Below, piece by piece: positions 1 through 7,956 of a stretch of 64,000 nt of DNA. This stretch comes from Streptomyces sp. GS7 (GTDB taxonomy: Bacteria; Actinomycetota; Actinomycetes; Streptomycetales; Streptomycetaceae). The stretch is from assembly GCF_009834125.1 (NCBI RefSeq), contig NZ_CP047146.1, positions 806,001 to 870,000 of the forward strand, given 5' to 3'. The position numbers and the translations under genes were made by a program. Numbering within the stretch: position 1 is the first letter of the stretch; each line of letters opens with the position of its first letter. Below the pieces are notes generated by a model, which had not been told where the DNA came from, did no database searches, and worked only from the letters and a program-made list of their open reading frames with translations.

Positions 1-186
1 CAGGCCGGTGACGGCGCCGACCGCGACCACCACCAGGGCGCCCGCGGTGGCCTCATGGGGCGACTGGCCCAGCAGATAGACCAGGGCGGGCACGGCCAGC
101 ACCGAACCGCCGCCGCCCAGCGCGCCCAGCAGCAGACCGATCAGCAGGCCGCAGGGCAGCGCCGTGACGGCTATGGCGACGGACAC
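1..186 (-). CDS. TauE/SafE-family permease, N-terminal part (runs off window)
   Basis: The reverse strand reads 62 codons from a GTG at 186 to the window edge, so only the N-terminus is present. The peptide is hydrophobic with a glycine-rich first helix (GLLIGLLLGALGGGGSVLAV) followed by the motif PALVYLLGQSPHEATAGAL, the pattern of TauE/SafE (DUF81) anion permeases. The GntR gene upstream on the same strand ends at 192, so the two are probably co-transcribed; an in-frame GTG at 207 would overlap it. These permeases often travel with persulfide dioxygenase/rhodanese genes, as found at 1211, so export of sulfite or a related sulfur anion is the likely job. Neither candidate start has a clear ribosome site. 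Confidence 0.75.
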   Translation of the reverse strand, partial: MSVAIAVTALPCGLLIGLLLGALGGGGSVLAVPALVYLLGQSPHEATAGALVVVAVGAVTGL

Positions 187-191
187 GGCGG

Positions 192-1013
192 CTACGCGGA
201 CGGACACGCCGCGCGCGGCGCCAACGCGACGGCCCGGCTGTCGCCCGACCACTCGGCGACGAACGTGAAGCGGTCACCCCGCACCACCGTCTCCCGCCAC
301 TCCACCGGCCGCTCCCCGGCCCGCCCGACGCGCTCGATGGCGAACGCCGGCTCACGGTCGGCCAGTCCGAGCAGCCACGCCTGCCGGATGTCCGGCAGGA
401 ACGGGGCGATCCGCTCCCGCCCCCCGTCGACCTTCACCCCGCAGCGCGCCGACAACTCCCCGTAGAGGGAGGTGTGCCCGAAGTCGGCGTCCAGAAGGGG
501 CTCGGCGACCTCGGCGGGCAGATACGCGGTGTCGTGGGCGAGCGGCTCGCCGTCCGCGAGCCGCAGCCGCTCCAGTACGACCAGGGGCGCGTCGGGGATC
601 AGCCCCAGATGGCCGGCGACCGTACCGTCCGCGGTCCGCTCCAGCCGCAGCACCTCGCTGCGCTGCTCCACACCTTGGCCCTCCAACTCGCGGAAGAGGC
701 TGTAGAGGGAGCCGAGCGGCTGCTGTATGCGGCGGGTGTCCAGGCGGCTGGCGCGCCCGCGCTCGGCGATCACCAGGCCGTCGGCGCGCAGCCTGCGCAG
801 CGCCTCGCGGACGGTGTGCCGGCTGACCTCGTACTCGCCCGTCAGCCGGTGCTCGGCCGGGAACTCCTCGGTGAACGCGCCGGCTTCCATCCGGCGGCGC
901 AGATCGGCGAAGAGCTGCGCCCAGAGGGGCAGCGGCGAGCGCCGGTCCAGGGGGCGCGGGCCGTGCGGGTCGGGCCGGCCGTGCGCGCCCGGCTGCTCGG
1001 GCTCGGTCGTCAT
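192..1013 (-). CDS. GntR/HutC-family transcriptional regulator
   Basis: A 273-residue regulator. Residues about 25-95 hold a GntR winged helix (EYEVSRHTVREALRRLRADG then a wing with IAERGRASRL). The remainder is a UTRA ligand-binding domain beginning near SLYSLFRELEGQG, so it belongs to the HutC subfamily, which usually binds small sugars or metabolites and acts as a repressor. The ATG at 1013 was chosen because AAAGGA lies 6 nt upstream and the HTH begins at normal distance from it; longer in-frame extensions have no GntR homology. The gene is followed at once by the TauE/SafE permease and diverges from the MBL/rhodanese gene, with a perfect palindrome at 1112-1123 between them. It probably controls this sulfur locus and itself; the effector is unknown. 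Confidence 0.85.
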   Translation of the reverse strand: MTTEPEQPGAHGRPDPHGPRPLDRRSPLPLWAQLFADLRRRMEAGAFTEEFPAEHRLTGEYEVSRHTVREALRRLRADGLVIAERGRASRLDTRRIQQPLGSLYSLFRELEGQGVEQRSEVLRLERTADGTVAGHLGLIPDAPLVVLERLRLADGEPLAHDTAYLPAEVAEPLLDADFGHTSLYGELSARCGVKVDGGRERIAPFLPDIRQAWLLGLADREPAFAIERVGRAGERPVEWRETVVRGDRFTFVAEWSGDSRAVALAPRAACPSA

Positions 1014-1047
1014 GTCGGTTCCTTTGCCAGGGGTTTGCGGGACGGTC

Positions 1048-1105
1048 CGGCTTGTCGCCCGCCATCCGGACGCGGGAGGGCTCGGCTTGTCGCCCGCCGT
1101 CCGGA
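1048..1105. repeat. 23-bp direct repeat in the GntR leader
   Basis: Two 23-bp copies, 1048-1070 and 1083-1105, each beginning CGGCTTGTCGCCCGCC, differ at one base and are spaced 35 bp apart. They lie between the GntR start codon and the 1112-1123 palindrome. They may be a simple duplication or a repeated protein-binding site. Confidence 0.7.
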
Positions 1106-1111
1106 TACTTA

Positions 1112-1123
1112 ATGTACGTACAT
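1112..1123. promoter_or_regulatory. Perfect 12-bp palindrome, candidate GntR operator
   Basis: ATGTACGTACAT is a perfect palindrome in the divergent GntR / MBL-rhodanese promoter region and is AT-rich against its surroundings. Its GTAC core resembles GT-N-AC type operators of GntR-family proteins. Assignment to the adjacent HutC-type regulator is inferred from position and symmetry only. Confidence 0.55.
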
Positions 1124-1210
1124 CCGTGCATCCGCACAACGCGTCGGCCTGCACGGTGCATTCATCCGCCACCCACCGCCCACGGGCACCGCGCCCCCAG
1201 GAGGCCGACC

Positions 1211-2659
1211 GTGCACTTCGCGCAGTACTACCTCGACTGCCTGTCCCAGGCGTCGTACCTGATCGGCGATCAGAACAGCGGCCGCGCGGTACTCGTCGAC
1301 CCACGCCGCGACATCGACGAATACCTCGCCGACGCCGACGCGGCCGGCCTGCGCATCGAACTCGTCGTCGAGACGCACATTCACGCCGACTTCCTCTCCG
1401 GTCACCTGGAGGCGGCGCGGGCGACCGGCGCCGCCATCGCCTTCGGTGAAGCCGCCGAAACCGGCTTCCCCATAAGGCGGTTACGCGACGGCGAACGCAT
1501 CTTCCTCGGCACCGGACCCGGTTCCGGGGACGGCTCGGGGAAAGGTGCCGCGGACGGCTTCGCGGACGGCTTCGCGGACGGCTCCGGGGTCACCCTGACC
1601 GTCCTCGCCACCCCCGGGCACACCCCCGAGTCCATCTGCCTGGTCGTCCGGGAAAACCCCGAAGACGCCGTACCGTTCGGCGTCCTGACCGGCGACACCC
1701 TCTTCGTCGGCGACGTCGGCCGCCCCGACCTGCTCTCCGCCGCCGGCCACTCCCCGCACGACATGGCCGCAAGGCTCCACCACTCCCTGCACACCAAACT
1801 GCTGACCCTCCCGGACGCCACCCGGATCTTCCCCGCCCACGGCGCCGGTTCGGCCTGCGGACGCAGCCTGTCCACCGAGACCAGCTCGACCATCGGCGAC
1901 CAGCGCCGCCTCAACTACGCCCTCCAGCCCATGCCGCAGGCCGAGTTCGTCCGCCTGGTCACCGCCGAACAGCCCGCCACACCCGGCTACTTCGCCCACG
2001 ACGCGGCCCTCAACCGCGACGGCCACCCCCTGCGGGAACCCGCACCCCCGGCCGCCCTCACCCTGGACGAAGCCCTCGCCGCCCGCGACGACCACGGCGC
2101 CGTCCTCCTCGACTGCCGCCCGCCCGCCGCCTACACCCGCGCCCACCTCGCCGGCTCGCTGCACACCGGCCTGGACACCCGGTTCGCGGAGTACGCCGGC
2201 AGCGTCGTCGCCCCCGGCACCCCCATCGTGCTGCTCGCCGACCCCGGCACCGAGGACGAAGCCCGCCTCCGCCTCGCCCGGATCGGCTACGACCGCGTCC
2301 TCGGCCACCTCCCCGACCCGGCACGGGTACTGGCGGACGCGCCGCAGCTCACCCGCCGCAGCCACCGCGTACGGATCGACGAACTCCTCGGGCGACTGCC
2401 CCTGGACCCCGCGGACGGCGGCCAGTTGATCGACGTCCGCAACCCGGCCGAATACGCCGCGGGCGCACTGCCCGGCGCCCGCAACATCCCGCTCGCGGCG
2501 CTCCCCGACCGCATCGACGAACTCGACCCGGACCGCCCGGTCGTCCTCTACTGCCGCAGCGGAAACCGGTCGGTGATCGCGGCGGCCCTGCTGGAGGCCC
2601 GGGGATTCGACGAGGTGAGCGACGTGGCGGGGGGATGCGGGGTGGTGGGGGCCGGGTGA
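1211..2659 (+). CDS. Metallo-beta-lactamase-fold persulfide dioxygenase fused to tandem rhodanese domains
   Basis: A 482-residue protein. Residues 1-230 form an ETHE1-type metallo-beta-lactamase domain: metal motif ETHIHADFLSGH, then ATPGHTPES, LTGDTLFVGDVGRPDL and FPAHGAGSACG. These enzymes oxidise glutathione- or other low-molecular-weight persulfides to sulfite. Two rhodanese domains follow. The first has LLADPGTED where the catalytic Cys loop should be, so it is inactive; the second keeps an active loop (YCRSGNRS). The product would take persulfide to sulfite/thiosulfate, matching the exporter nearby. The GTG start is preceded by AGGAGG. Codon 91 (1481-1483) is TTA, so translation may depend on the bldA tRNA. 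A low-complexity insert (ADGFADGFADGS) lies before the ATPGHTPES motif. Confidence 0.88.
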   Translation: MHFAQYYLDCLSQASYLIGDQNSGRAVLVDPRRDIDEYLADADAAGLRIELVVETHIHADFLSGHLEAARATGAAIAFGEAAETGFPIRRLRDGERIFLGTGPGSGDGSGKGAADGFADGFADGSGVTLTVLATPGHTPESICLVVRENPEDAVPFGVLTGDTLFVGDVGRPDLLSAAGHSPHDMAARLHHSLHTKLLTLPDATRIFPAHGAGSACGRSLSTETSSTIGDQRRLNYALQPMPQAEFVRLVTAEQPATPGYFAHDAALNRDGHPLREPAPPAALTLDEALAARDDHGAVLLDCRPPAAYTRAHLAGSLHTGLDTRFAEYAGSVVAPGTPIVLLADPGTEDEARLRLARIGYDRVLGHLPDPARVLADAPQLTRRSHRVRIDELLGRLPLDPADGGQLIDVRNPAEYAAGALPGARNIPLAALPDRIDELDPDRPVVLYCRSGNRSVIAAALLEARGFDEVSDVAGGCGVVGAG

Positions 2660-2754
2660 GGGGGTGATGGAGTGATGCGGTGACGGGCGGGGGGCCGGGA
2701 GCCGGTCCGGGGCGGGGCGGGGGCGTATCAGGGGTGGCGGCAGGCCAGGTCCCG

Positions 2755-4192
2755 TCACCGATTCGTCCGCCCCGCCGGCGCCACCGCTGTCGCCGCGACC
2801 ACACACACCGCCGCCGGCACGACGGGCGATGGGAGGGCGGACGAGGCGAGGGCGGACGATGCGACGGTGGGCGGTGCGACGGCGGGCGACGGCAGCGCCC
2901 CGCCGACCGCCGCCCCTGCCGCTCCCGTCCCCCCGGCTGTCCCCCCCGGCCGTCCCCATGAGGGACAGCCCCAGCCCCGCCGTCACCGTCAGCACGGCCT
3001 TGGTGACCCCCGACGCCTCGCCCGCGCGCTCCCGGCGCACCACCGCCTGAGTGCCCGTCAGGGCCAGTGCGCCCGCCACGCCCAGCGCCGCCGCGGCCCC
3101 CGTCGATGCCGCCAGCAGCGCGGGCGTACCCGTGACGGACCCGACCGCCCACAACGCGCCCCCGGAGACGGCCAGGCACAGCGCCATCACCAGCACGGCC
3201 GCCCCGGGACGCACCCGCCCGGCCAGCGGGCCCCCGACGGCCAACGCCGCGGCCGGCGCCAGAAACGCCGCCCCGGCGGCCGGCACGGACCACCCGTGCC
3301 CCTGCTGGAGCGCCGTCGGAACCACGTACAGCAGCGCCACCGTCGCCGAGTTGGCGACCGCACCGGCCGCCGTCAGTGCCACGTACGGGCGGTTGCGGAA
3401 CAGCCCGAGGTCCACCAGAGGCGCCGGGGCGCGCCGCTCGGCCCGTACGAACAGCGCGCCCAGCAGCAGCGCACCGCTCACTCGGCCCCACACCGCGCCG
3501 TGCTCCGGCAACCCGGCCAGGCACACCAGGGCGCCGGTCGCGGTGACCGCGCCGGTGATGTCCAGCGGCCGGCCCGCGGCAGCCGCGTCCCGCGACTCGG
3601 CCGCCCGGCGCGCGCACAGCGCGGTGGCCGCGGCGAGGGGCACCGTCAGCCAGAAAACGGCGCGCCAGGACGCGGCCCCGGCCAGCGCGCCCCCGACGAA
3701 CGGGCCGCAGACGGTGCCCAGACCGGCCAGCCCCAGCGCCCGCCCGGTCGCTCGGCGCCCGCCCTCCGGCGGGCAGGCGTTGGTGAGCAGCGCCAGCCCG
3801 GAGGGCATGACCAGCGCCCCGCCCGCACCCTGCACCACCCGCGCCGCCACCAGGAACGCCATCGAGGGCGCCACCGCGCAGAGACCTGCGCTCACACCGA
3901 AGAGCACCGCTCCCAGTACCAGCATCCGCCGTCGCCCATAGAGGTCGGCGAGCCGCCCGGCGACCGGCATCAGCGCCCCGGCGGCAAGCAGATAGCCGCT
4001 GACCACCCCCGCCGCCAGGCCTCCGCTCCCGCCCCCGCCCCCGTCCCCGGGACCTCCCAGGTCAGCACGGAGCACCGGCAGCACCAGATTCAGCGCGAAG
4101 GAGTCCAACTGGACGCAGAAGGATCCGGTGGCCAGAGCCGCGAGCGCCCAACGGGCCTGCGGCGGCAGGCCGTTGTCCGGAGGTACGGGCAC
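2755..4192 (-). pseudogene. DHA2-type MFS drug exporter, frameshifted at a G7 run
   Basis: From GTG 4192 (RBS AAAGGCGG) the frame encodes a typical MFS exporter with motif A (GRLADLYGRRRML) and the DHA2/antiporter motif (LGTVCGPFVGGALAG). After GLSLMGTAGG, about residue 418, the frame turns into Arg/Gly-rich nonsense and stays open for another 1.4 kb antisense to the rhodanese gene. Dropping one base from the run of seven C at 2941-2947 (+ strand) restores a hydrophobic last helix (VVPAAVCVVAATAVAPAG) and a stop at 2755-2757, giving a normal length of about 478 residues. It is therefore a real frameshift mutation, a slippage site, or an assembly error. Only the restored frame makes sense as a membrane protein. 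Confidence 0.8.
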
Positions 4193-4528
4193 GGGGTCCG
4201 CCTTTCACACGTACGGAAGCACGAAGAGGAAGGAACGCGCGAAGGGATGCGAAACGCGCGAAGGAATGCGAAATGCGTGAAGGAACGCGAGACGAGGGGG
4301 ATGAAGTGCACCGGAGAGGGGCAGGAAGAGGCGGGAGGTCCGCAGGGACCCACTCGCGGCGCCGGTCATCCGGCGCCCGCTGCCGCGGGGCGCGAGAGGG
4401 AAACGGGGAAGGCGCGGCGCGCAAACGGGGCGGCGAAGGCGCGAAGGAGTAAAGGAGCGGCGTCAGCCGACGTCGATGCGTCGCGCAGCCGCGGCGGCGC
4501 CCGGACACGGCACCGTACAGCGGACGTT
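4193..4528. other. Intergenic DNA with imperfect 16-19 bp tandem repeats
   Basis: No credible gene was found. Positions 4232-4290 hold about three imperfect copies of a unit resembling GCGCGAAGGAATGCGAAAC, purine-rich on the + strand, and a similar GCGAAGGCGCGAAGGAG motif recurs near 4430-4455. This could be an untranslated leader for the exporter or decayed sequence. Confidence 0.5.
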
Positions 4529-4547
4529 CAGCGATCGTTGATCGCTG
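4529..4547. promoter_or_regulatory. Inverted repeat CAGCGATC-GTT-GATCGCTG
   Basis: A perfect 8-bp inverted repeat with a 3-nt spacer ends 6 nt before the ATG of the synthetase-like gene. Its size and position fit the operator of a dimeric repressor overlapping the promoter or start. No regulator gene adjoins it, so the partner is unknown. Confidence 0.5.
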
Positions 4548-4553
4548 CTCTCC

Positions 4554-5102
4554 ATGCTGATCGGCATGTTGCGCCGTGTGACCTCAGAGCATGCAGATGA
4601 CGCCCCGGATGTGCAAGGCCGGGACGCGTCGCGGATCGCCCTCACCTGGAACGGGGAGCCGGGCCGCCTGGAGGAGCTGACACACGGCATGCTCCTGGAC
4701 CAGGCCGAACGGGCGGCAGCCGCGCTCGCCCGACTCGGCGTACGCGCCGGCGACAAGGTCGCCGTGCATCTGCCGCTGGTGCCCGAGTCGGTGATCGCCA
4801 CCCTCGCCTGCGGCCGACTGGACGCGATACGGACCACGCTTCCGGTCTCGCTCACGGTGCCCGAACTGGTCGCGCGCACCCGGGAGTCGGACGCCCGGGT
4901 ACTCATCACCGCCGACGCCGCGTTCTGGGACGGCGCGGTACGCCCGGTGAAGGCGGTGCTGGACCACGCGCTGGCACGGGGCGCGGCCACGGACGCGAAC
5001 CGGCAGCGGCGGACCGTGCTGGTGGTGAACCGGTGCTCGCGGCCGGTGTCCTGGCAGCCGGGGCGCGACAAGTGGTGGCACGAGGCACTCGCCGAAGGCT
5101 GA
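4554..5102 (+). CDS. Free-standing N-terminal domain of an acetyl-CoA synthetase-like enzyme
   Basis: The 182-residue product aligns by eye with the N-terminal part of acyl/acetyl-CoA synthetases: RAGDKVAVHLPLVPESVIATL, then ARVLITADAAFWDG, and finally the Acs-like WQPGRDKWWHEAL. It stops where the core AMP-binding domain should begin. The ATP loop (S/T-G-T-T-G-K-P type) and the C-terminal lid are absent, and nothing downstream encodes them. It cannot adenylate on its own. It could be a gene remnant, but the intact frame and the palindrome at the 5' end suggest an expressed small protein. There is no convincing ribosome site before ATG 4554 or ATG 4566, so a leaderless start is possible. Confidence 0.55.
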   Translation: MLIGMLRRVTSEHADDAPDVQGRDASRIALTWNGEPGRLEELTHGMLLDQAERAAAALARLGVRAGDKVAVHLPLVPESVIATLACGRLDAIRTTLPVSLTVPELVARTRESDARVLITADAAFWDGAVRPVKAVLDHALARGAATDANRQRRTVLVVNRCSRPVSWQPGRDKWWHEALAEG

Positions 5103-5203
5103 GCCACCGCAGGCCACCCCCACGCCCTGCCTGCACTCCGCACTCTCACTCCCCTACCTCGCAAAAGGGGCTATTCGCATCAAACCCACCTAGCGTGGGG
5201 CAC

Positions 5204-5806
5204 GTGCCACAGCCAACCGACGAGGTCCCGCCCGCACCCCCTGCCCCGGCCCAACCGCCAGCGGAATTACCACCGCAAACCCGGTCGGCCACCCGCGCAC
5301 CCCTCGTCGCCACGGCCCTCGCACCCCCGCTGACCGCCGCTCCCTCCCCGGGCGGCCCCCCACCACACAACGCCGGCGCCCCACTGCCCCCAACGCCGAG
5401 ACCTCCGCAGCCACCGCGACCCGCGCCGCCGCCTCCTTCATCTCAGCGATGGCTTACTCCTTCCTCTTCGTCTTCTTCCTCCCTCTTCGTCTTCTTCCTC
5501 TCCCTGTTCCTCGTCTCCGTCGGCGCCCACGCCTTCCGCCCCTCCGCCGCCGGCTTCGGCCGCACCATCCGGTACCGCTGCAGCGTCCGGCCCGCGCTCT
5601 CGCCGCCCGCGGCCCTTCGCGACGCGGTGGGAGCTCTTTGCTCTCCGGGGAAGGCCCCCGCAAGGCCCCCACCAACCCACCCCGGACGGCCACCTCGACT
5701 CACCTGGGTTCCCTGGCATGCCGCGGCTCCCTGGTCTGCATGGGTTTCCCCGGCTTGTCGGGTTGCCGGGGCTTCCTCGGCCTCCTCGGCCTCCTCGGCC
5801 GGATGA
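5204..5806 (+). CDS. Doubtful proline/serine-rich ORF with one hydrophobic stretch
   Basis: A GTG at 5204 follows a promoter-like TAGCGT element and the palindrome GGCACGTGCC (5199-5208), which would suit a leaderless transcript. The 200-residue frame starts MPQPTDEVPP, is proline-rich for about 85 residues, then has a serine run and one hydrophobic segment (LFVFFLSLFLVSVGAHAF) before an unconvincing tail. It contains a TTA codon near 5267. No family is recognised, and composition may simply reflect the repeats, so this is recorded only as a possibility. Confidence 0.2.
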   Translation: MPQPTDEVPPAPPAPAQPPAELPPQTRSATRAPLVATALAPPLTAAPSPGGPPPHNAGAPLPPTPRPPQPPRPAPPPPSSQRWLTPSSSSSSSLFVFFLSLFLVSVGAHAFRPSAAGFGRTIRYRCSVRPALSPPAALRDAVGALCSPGKAPARPPPTHPGRPPRLTWVPWHAAAPWSAWVSPACRVAGASSASSASSAG

Positions 5807-5881
5807 AGCTCCACGGCCTCGTACTCGCGGCCGTGACCGCCTCCCTCGTGGTCCAGGCCCTGCCGTAGTGGAGGCCCCGCC

Positions 5882-5952
5882 CGTGGTCCAGCCCCGCCCG
5901 CGGTTCAGGCCCCGCCGGTGGTCCAGGCCCCGCCGGTGGTCCAGGCCCCTGT
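5882..5952. repeat. 18-nt tandem repeats (GTGGTCCAGGCCCCGCCG-like)
   Basis: About four near-perfect 18-nt copies in a row. In one frame they encode APPVVQ-type hexapeptides, in another WSRPRR. Repeat expansion within the low-complexity segment. Confidence 0.7.
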
Positions 5953-6378
5953 AGTCCCTCACGCCAAGGACGGCAGACGACTCGCCACGGAGTTCGCCCC
6001 GGGGGCCCGCCCCCGCCCCGCCCCCGCCCCGCCCCCTCCCGCACCCCCCCAGGAGCCGTTCACCCCGCCCCCGCCCCCCGCCTCCGCCCAGAAAGCCCGA
6101 GCCCCATGTCCGACCGCCCAAGCGATCACCATCGCTCGCACCACCCCCATCCCCTCCCCGGCACCGACCGCAGCCGCCCCGTCAGCCGGAACCGCGCCGA
6201 GCACGGCCCCCCGACCCGTCCGCACAATGTCAATCGCCCGCACCCGATACCCACCCACGACAGGGGCGCCTAGAGGGCTCCGAGGGCGCGGAGGGCGCCA
6301 AAGCCCACCGCCGCGGTCCGTACCCCCCCCCCGCGGCCGCCCGGTCCTCCGTGTTCTGCTCGCCCGTACCCTGAGGGG

Positions 6379-6651
6379 GTGAGCACCACGCCCGAACCCG
6401 AAACGGCTTCCCCGGAGGGAGCGCCCGAGAGCCAGGCCGAGAGCCAGGCCGAGGCCCCTACGTCGGCTCCCGCGAGCGCGCCCGGGGTGAGTCCGGCGCC
6501 GCGGGGTGCGGCAGCTCTGATCTTCGACGATCCGCTGAGCCGGCAGTCCTCGGACGACACCGACCGCGGCTGGGGGGAGCGCCCCGCGTCCAGGGACAGC
6601 GCGGCCGATCTCGCCCGCTTCCTCGACGAAAAGCCGCCCCACCACCTCTGA
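6379..6651 (+). CDS. Small conserved hypothetical protein, acidic
   Basis: A 90-residue protein starting at GTG 6379, with a weak GAGGGG immediately upstream. The first 45 residues are Pro/Ala/Glu-rich and probably disordered. The C-terminal half is ordered-looking and compositionally distinct (ALIFDDPLSRQSSDDTDRGWGERP, then DLARFLDEKPPHHL at the end). I recall similar short proteins near mscL in other Streptomyces, which supports a real gene. No signal peptide, membrane segment or known domain is visible and no function can be assigned. It converges on mscL with a 39-nt gap. Confidence 0.65.
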   Translation: MSTTPEPETASPEGAPESQAESQAEAPTSAPASAPGVSPAPRGAAALIFDDPLSRQSSDDTDRGWGERPASRDSAADLARFLDEKPPHHL

Positions 6652-6690
6652 GCGAGGCGACGGGGCGGCGTGTGCCGGTCGTAGCGCCCG

Positions 6691-7212
6691 CTAGTGCTGC
6701 GTCTTCTGGCTGATGATGGTGCCCGCCGCCGAGGCCGCGCCCGGTGCCGTGGAGGTGCCGTTGCGCTGGGCGACCAGAGCGTCGCGGATCTCGGTGAGCA
6801 GCTCGATCTCGGTGGGGGCCGCCGGGGTGCCGTCGGCCGGCTTCTTCGCGTCCTGGCGGGCCTTCCACTTGTTCATCGGAAGGATCATGAGGAAGTAGAC
6901 GACCGCCGCGGTGATCAGGAACGTCAGCGCCGCGCTGAGCACCGAGCCCCACAGGATGTAGATGCCGTCGGTGAACTGGCCGGTCTTCTTGTCCACGCTG
7001 CACGTGGTCAGGCACGCCTGGTAGTTGTCGAGGTTCTTGGAGCCGAGCGCGCCCACGATCGGGTTGATGACGCCCTTGACCACCGAGGTGACGATGCTCG
7101 TGAACGCCGCACCGACCACGACCGCCACCGCGAGTTCGATGACGTTGCCGCGCATCAGGAATTCCCTGAATCCCTGGAGGACGCCCTTGCTCTCGCCCTT
7201 TTTCTCGCTCAC
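6691..7212 (-). CDS. mscL: Large-conductance mechanosensitive channel MscL
   Basis: MscL opens a wide pore under membrane tension and protects cells from hypo-osmotic shock. The 173-residue product has the MscL pattern: an amphipathic N-terminus (GFREFLMRGNVIELAVAVV), TM1, a periplasmic loop with two Cys (CLTTCSV), TM2 (ALTFLITAAVVYFLMILP), and a cytoplasmic helix ending in EIELLTEIRDAL. GTG 7212 is preferred because translation then begins MSEKKGESKG just before the amphipathic helix and GAGG lies upstream; the longer ATG-started frame adds 17 unrelated residues. The loop cysteines are typical of actinomycete forms. It is monocistronic. Confidence 0.95.
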   Translation of the reverse strand: MSEKKGESKGVLQGFREFLMRGNVIELAVAVVVGAAFTSIVTSVVKGVINPIVGALGSKNLDNYQACLTTCSVDKKTGQFTDGIYILWGSVLSAALTFLITAAVVYFLMILPMNKWKARQDAKKPADGTPAAPTEIELLTEIRDALVAQRNGTSTAPGAASAAGTIISQKTQH

Positions 7213-7662
7213 CTGACAGCCTCTTTCCACGCTTGCTCTGGACGGTGCACCGACGATCGGCACCGCAACTTACGGCAGGGCGGGGCAGGGATGTCCAATC
7301 GCGCAACACGAACCGGCGATCGACCGGCGCGTCAGTGCGGATCCGGGCGACTTGGCCGCGGTTCGTGCGGGGACGGGCTGTGGGGCGGTGGGCCGTAGGG
7401 GGTGGATGAGCCCGCGGTGGGGTTCGTCGTACGGCGTCCGGAACGGCCGTCCCGGTGGCGTTGGGAGCCGCCGTCACGCCGGTCGTCGGTTCGGCGATCG
7501 CGACGGCGAGGGGTTCGGCGGTGTCGATAGCGGCGTCGGTATCGGTGGTGCGGACGCGCTCCCGTAAGAGGCGCGCGGGTGCCCCGCCACCCGGAGAAGT
7601 TTTCCGTGCGTCGGGCGGGGACGCCACTCGATCTTCGGGCGGAACCGGCGGGACGGACATGA
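7213..7662. other. 450-bp gap containing only mscL leader and decayed frame
   Basis: The region holds the mscL promoter/leader (about 7213-7270). Beyond the stop at 7663, the reverse strand continues an open frame that overlaps the previous gene's stop (TGATCATG at 7661-7668) but has no recognisable domain. It is probably the decayed 3' part of the exported-protein gene to the right. Confidence 0.45.
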
Positions 7663-7956
7663 TCACCGACCTCCGGCCGGTGCCGGCGCCGCGGGGCAGG
7701 CGGGCGCGGGGGCGGCTCGTACGGGCCCGTTCGATACGCCGGTGGCCAGTGCTGCCGCGGTGATCGCGAGGGCGGCGGTAAGCAGGCTCCGGCGGTGGGC
7801 CCGCCGCCACCGGCTGCCGGCGCCGGCCACCCGTACCGGCGGGAAGTGCGGCACTTCACATCGCGGGGGAGTGGGGAGCGGGGGAGCCGGGAGGGGCGGA
7901 GGGGTGACTGCCGGATCGAGGGTGGGGACGCGTGGGTCGGGGGACGGACGGGGCAT
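7663..7956 (-). pseudogene. Truncated exported protein, possibly SAF-domain type
   Basis: From ATG 7956 the frame gives 97 residues: MPRPSPDPRVPTLDP, a proline linker, PRCEVPHFPPVRV, an Arg-rich stretch and one hydrophobic helix (SLLTAALAITAAALATGV), then a premature stop. The N-terminus matches my recollection of RcpC/SAF-domain proteins encoded beside mscL and MTA phosphorylase in Streptomyces, which continue for another 100 or more residues with a SAF domain. Here the stop falls just after the helix, and the overlapping downstream frame shows no clear SAF motif. It is probably a broken gene; the family assignment is inference from position and N-terminal style. An upstream in-frame ATG at 8022 is also possible. 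Confidence 0.45.

Larger units (their letters stand above)
5104..6378. other. 1.3-kb low-complexity, pyrimidine-rich segment without a convincing gene
   Basis: Every frame is proline-, arginine- or serine-rich and none shows a recognisable domain. Local repeats include runs of TCTTC near 5455-5500, 9-nt CCTCCTCGG repeats near 5775-5800, and 18-nt repeats at 5882-5952. One frame opposite 5710-5830 looks faintly collagen-like, which follows from the base repeats. At 5168-5206 a promoter-like stretch (TTCGCA ... TAGCGT) runs into a GTG, treated as a doubtful ORF below. I see no other gene; decayed or expanding repeat DNA is the best description. Confidence 0.5.

Noticed and set aside
1481..2754. 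Long minus-strand extension of the exporter frame across the rhodanese gene
   Set aside because: Its sequence is the antisense of the conserved MBL-rhodanese gene and is low complexity (Gly/Val/Glu-rich); the exporter's real end is found after correcting one base in a homopolymer.
4062..4508. Minus-strand Arg/Pro/Ser-rich frame upstream of the exporter
   Set aside because: Composition follows from the purine-rich tandem repeats and no conserved features are present.
5700..6044. Collagen-like Gly-x-y or Pro-rich frames
   Set aside because: They arise from 9-nt and 18-nt DNA repeats read in several frames on both strands and have no signal, start context or conserved ends.
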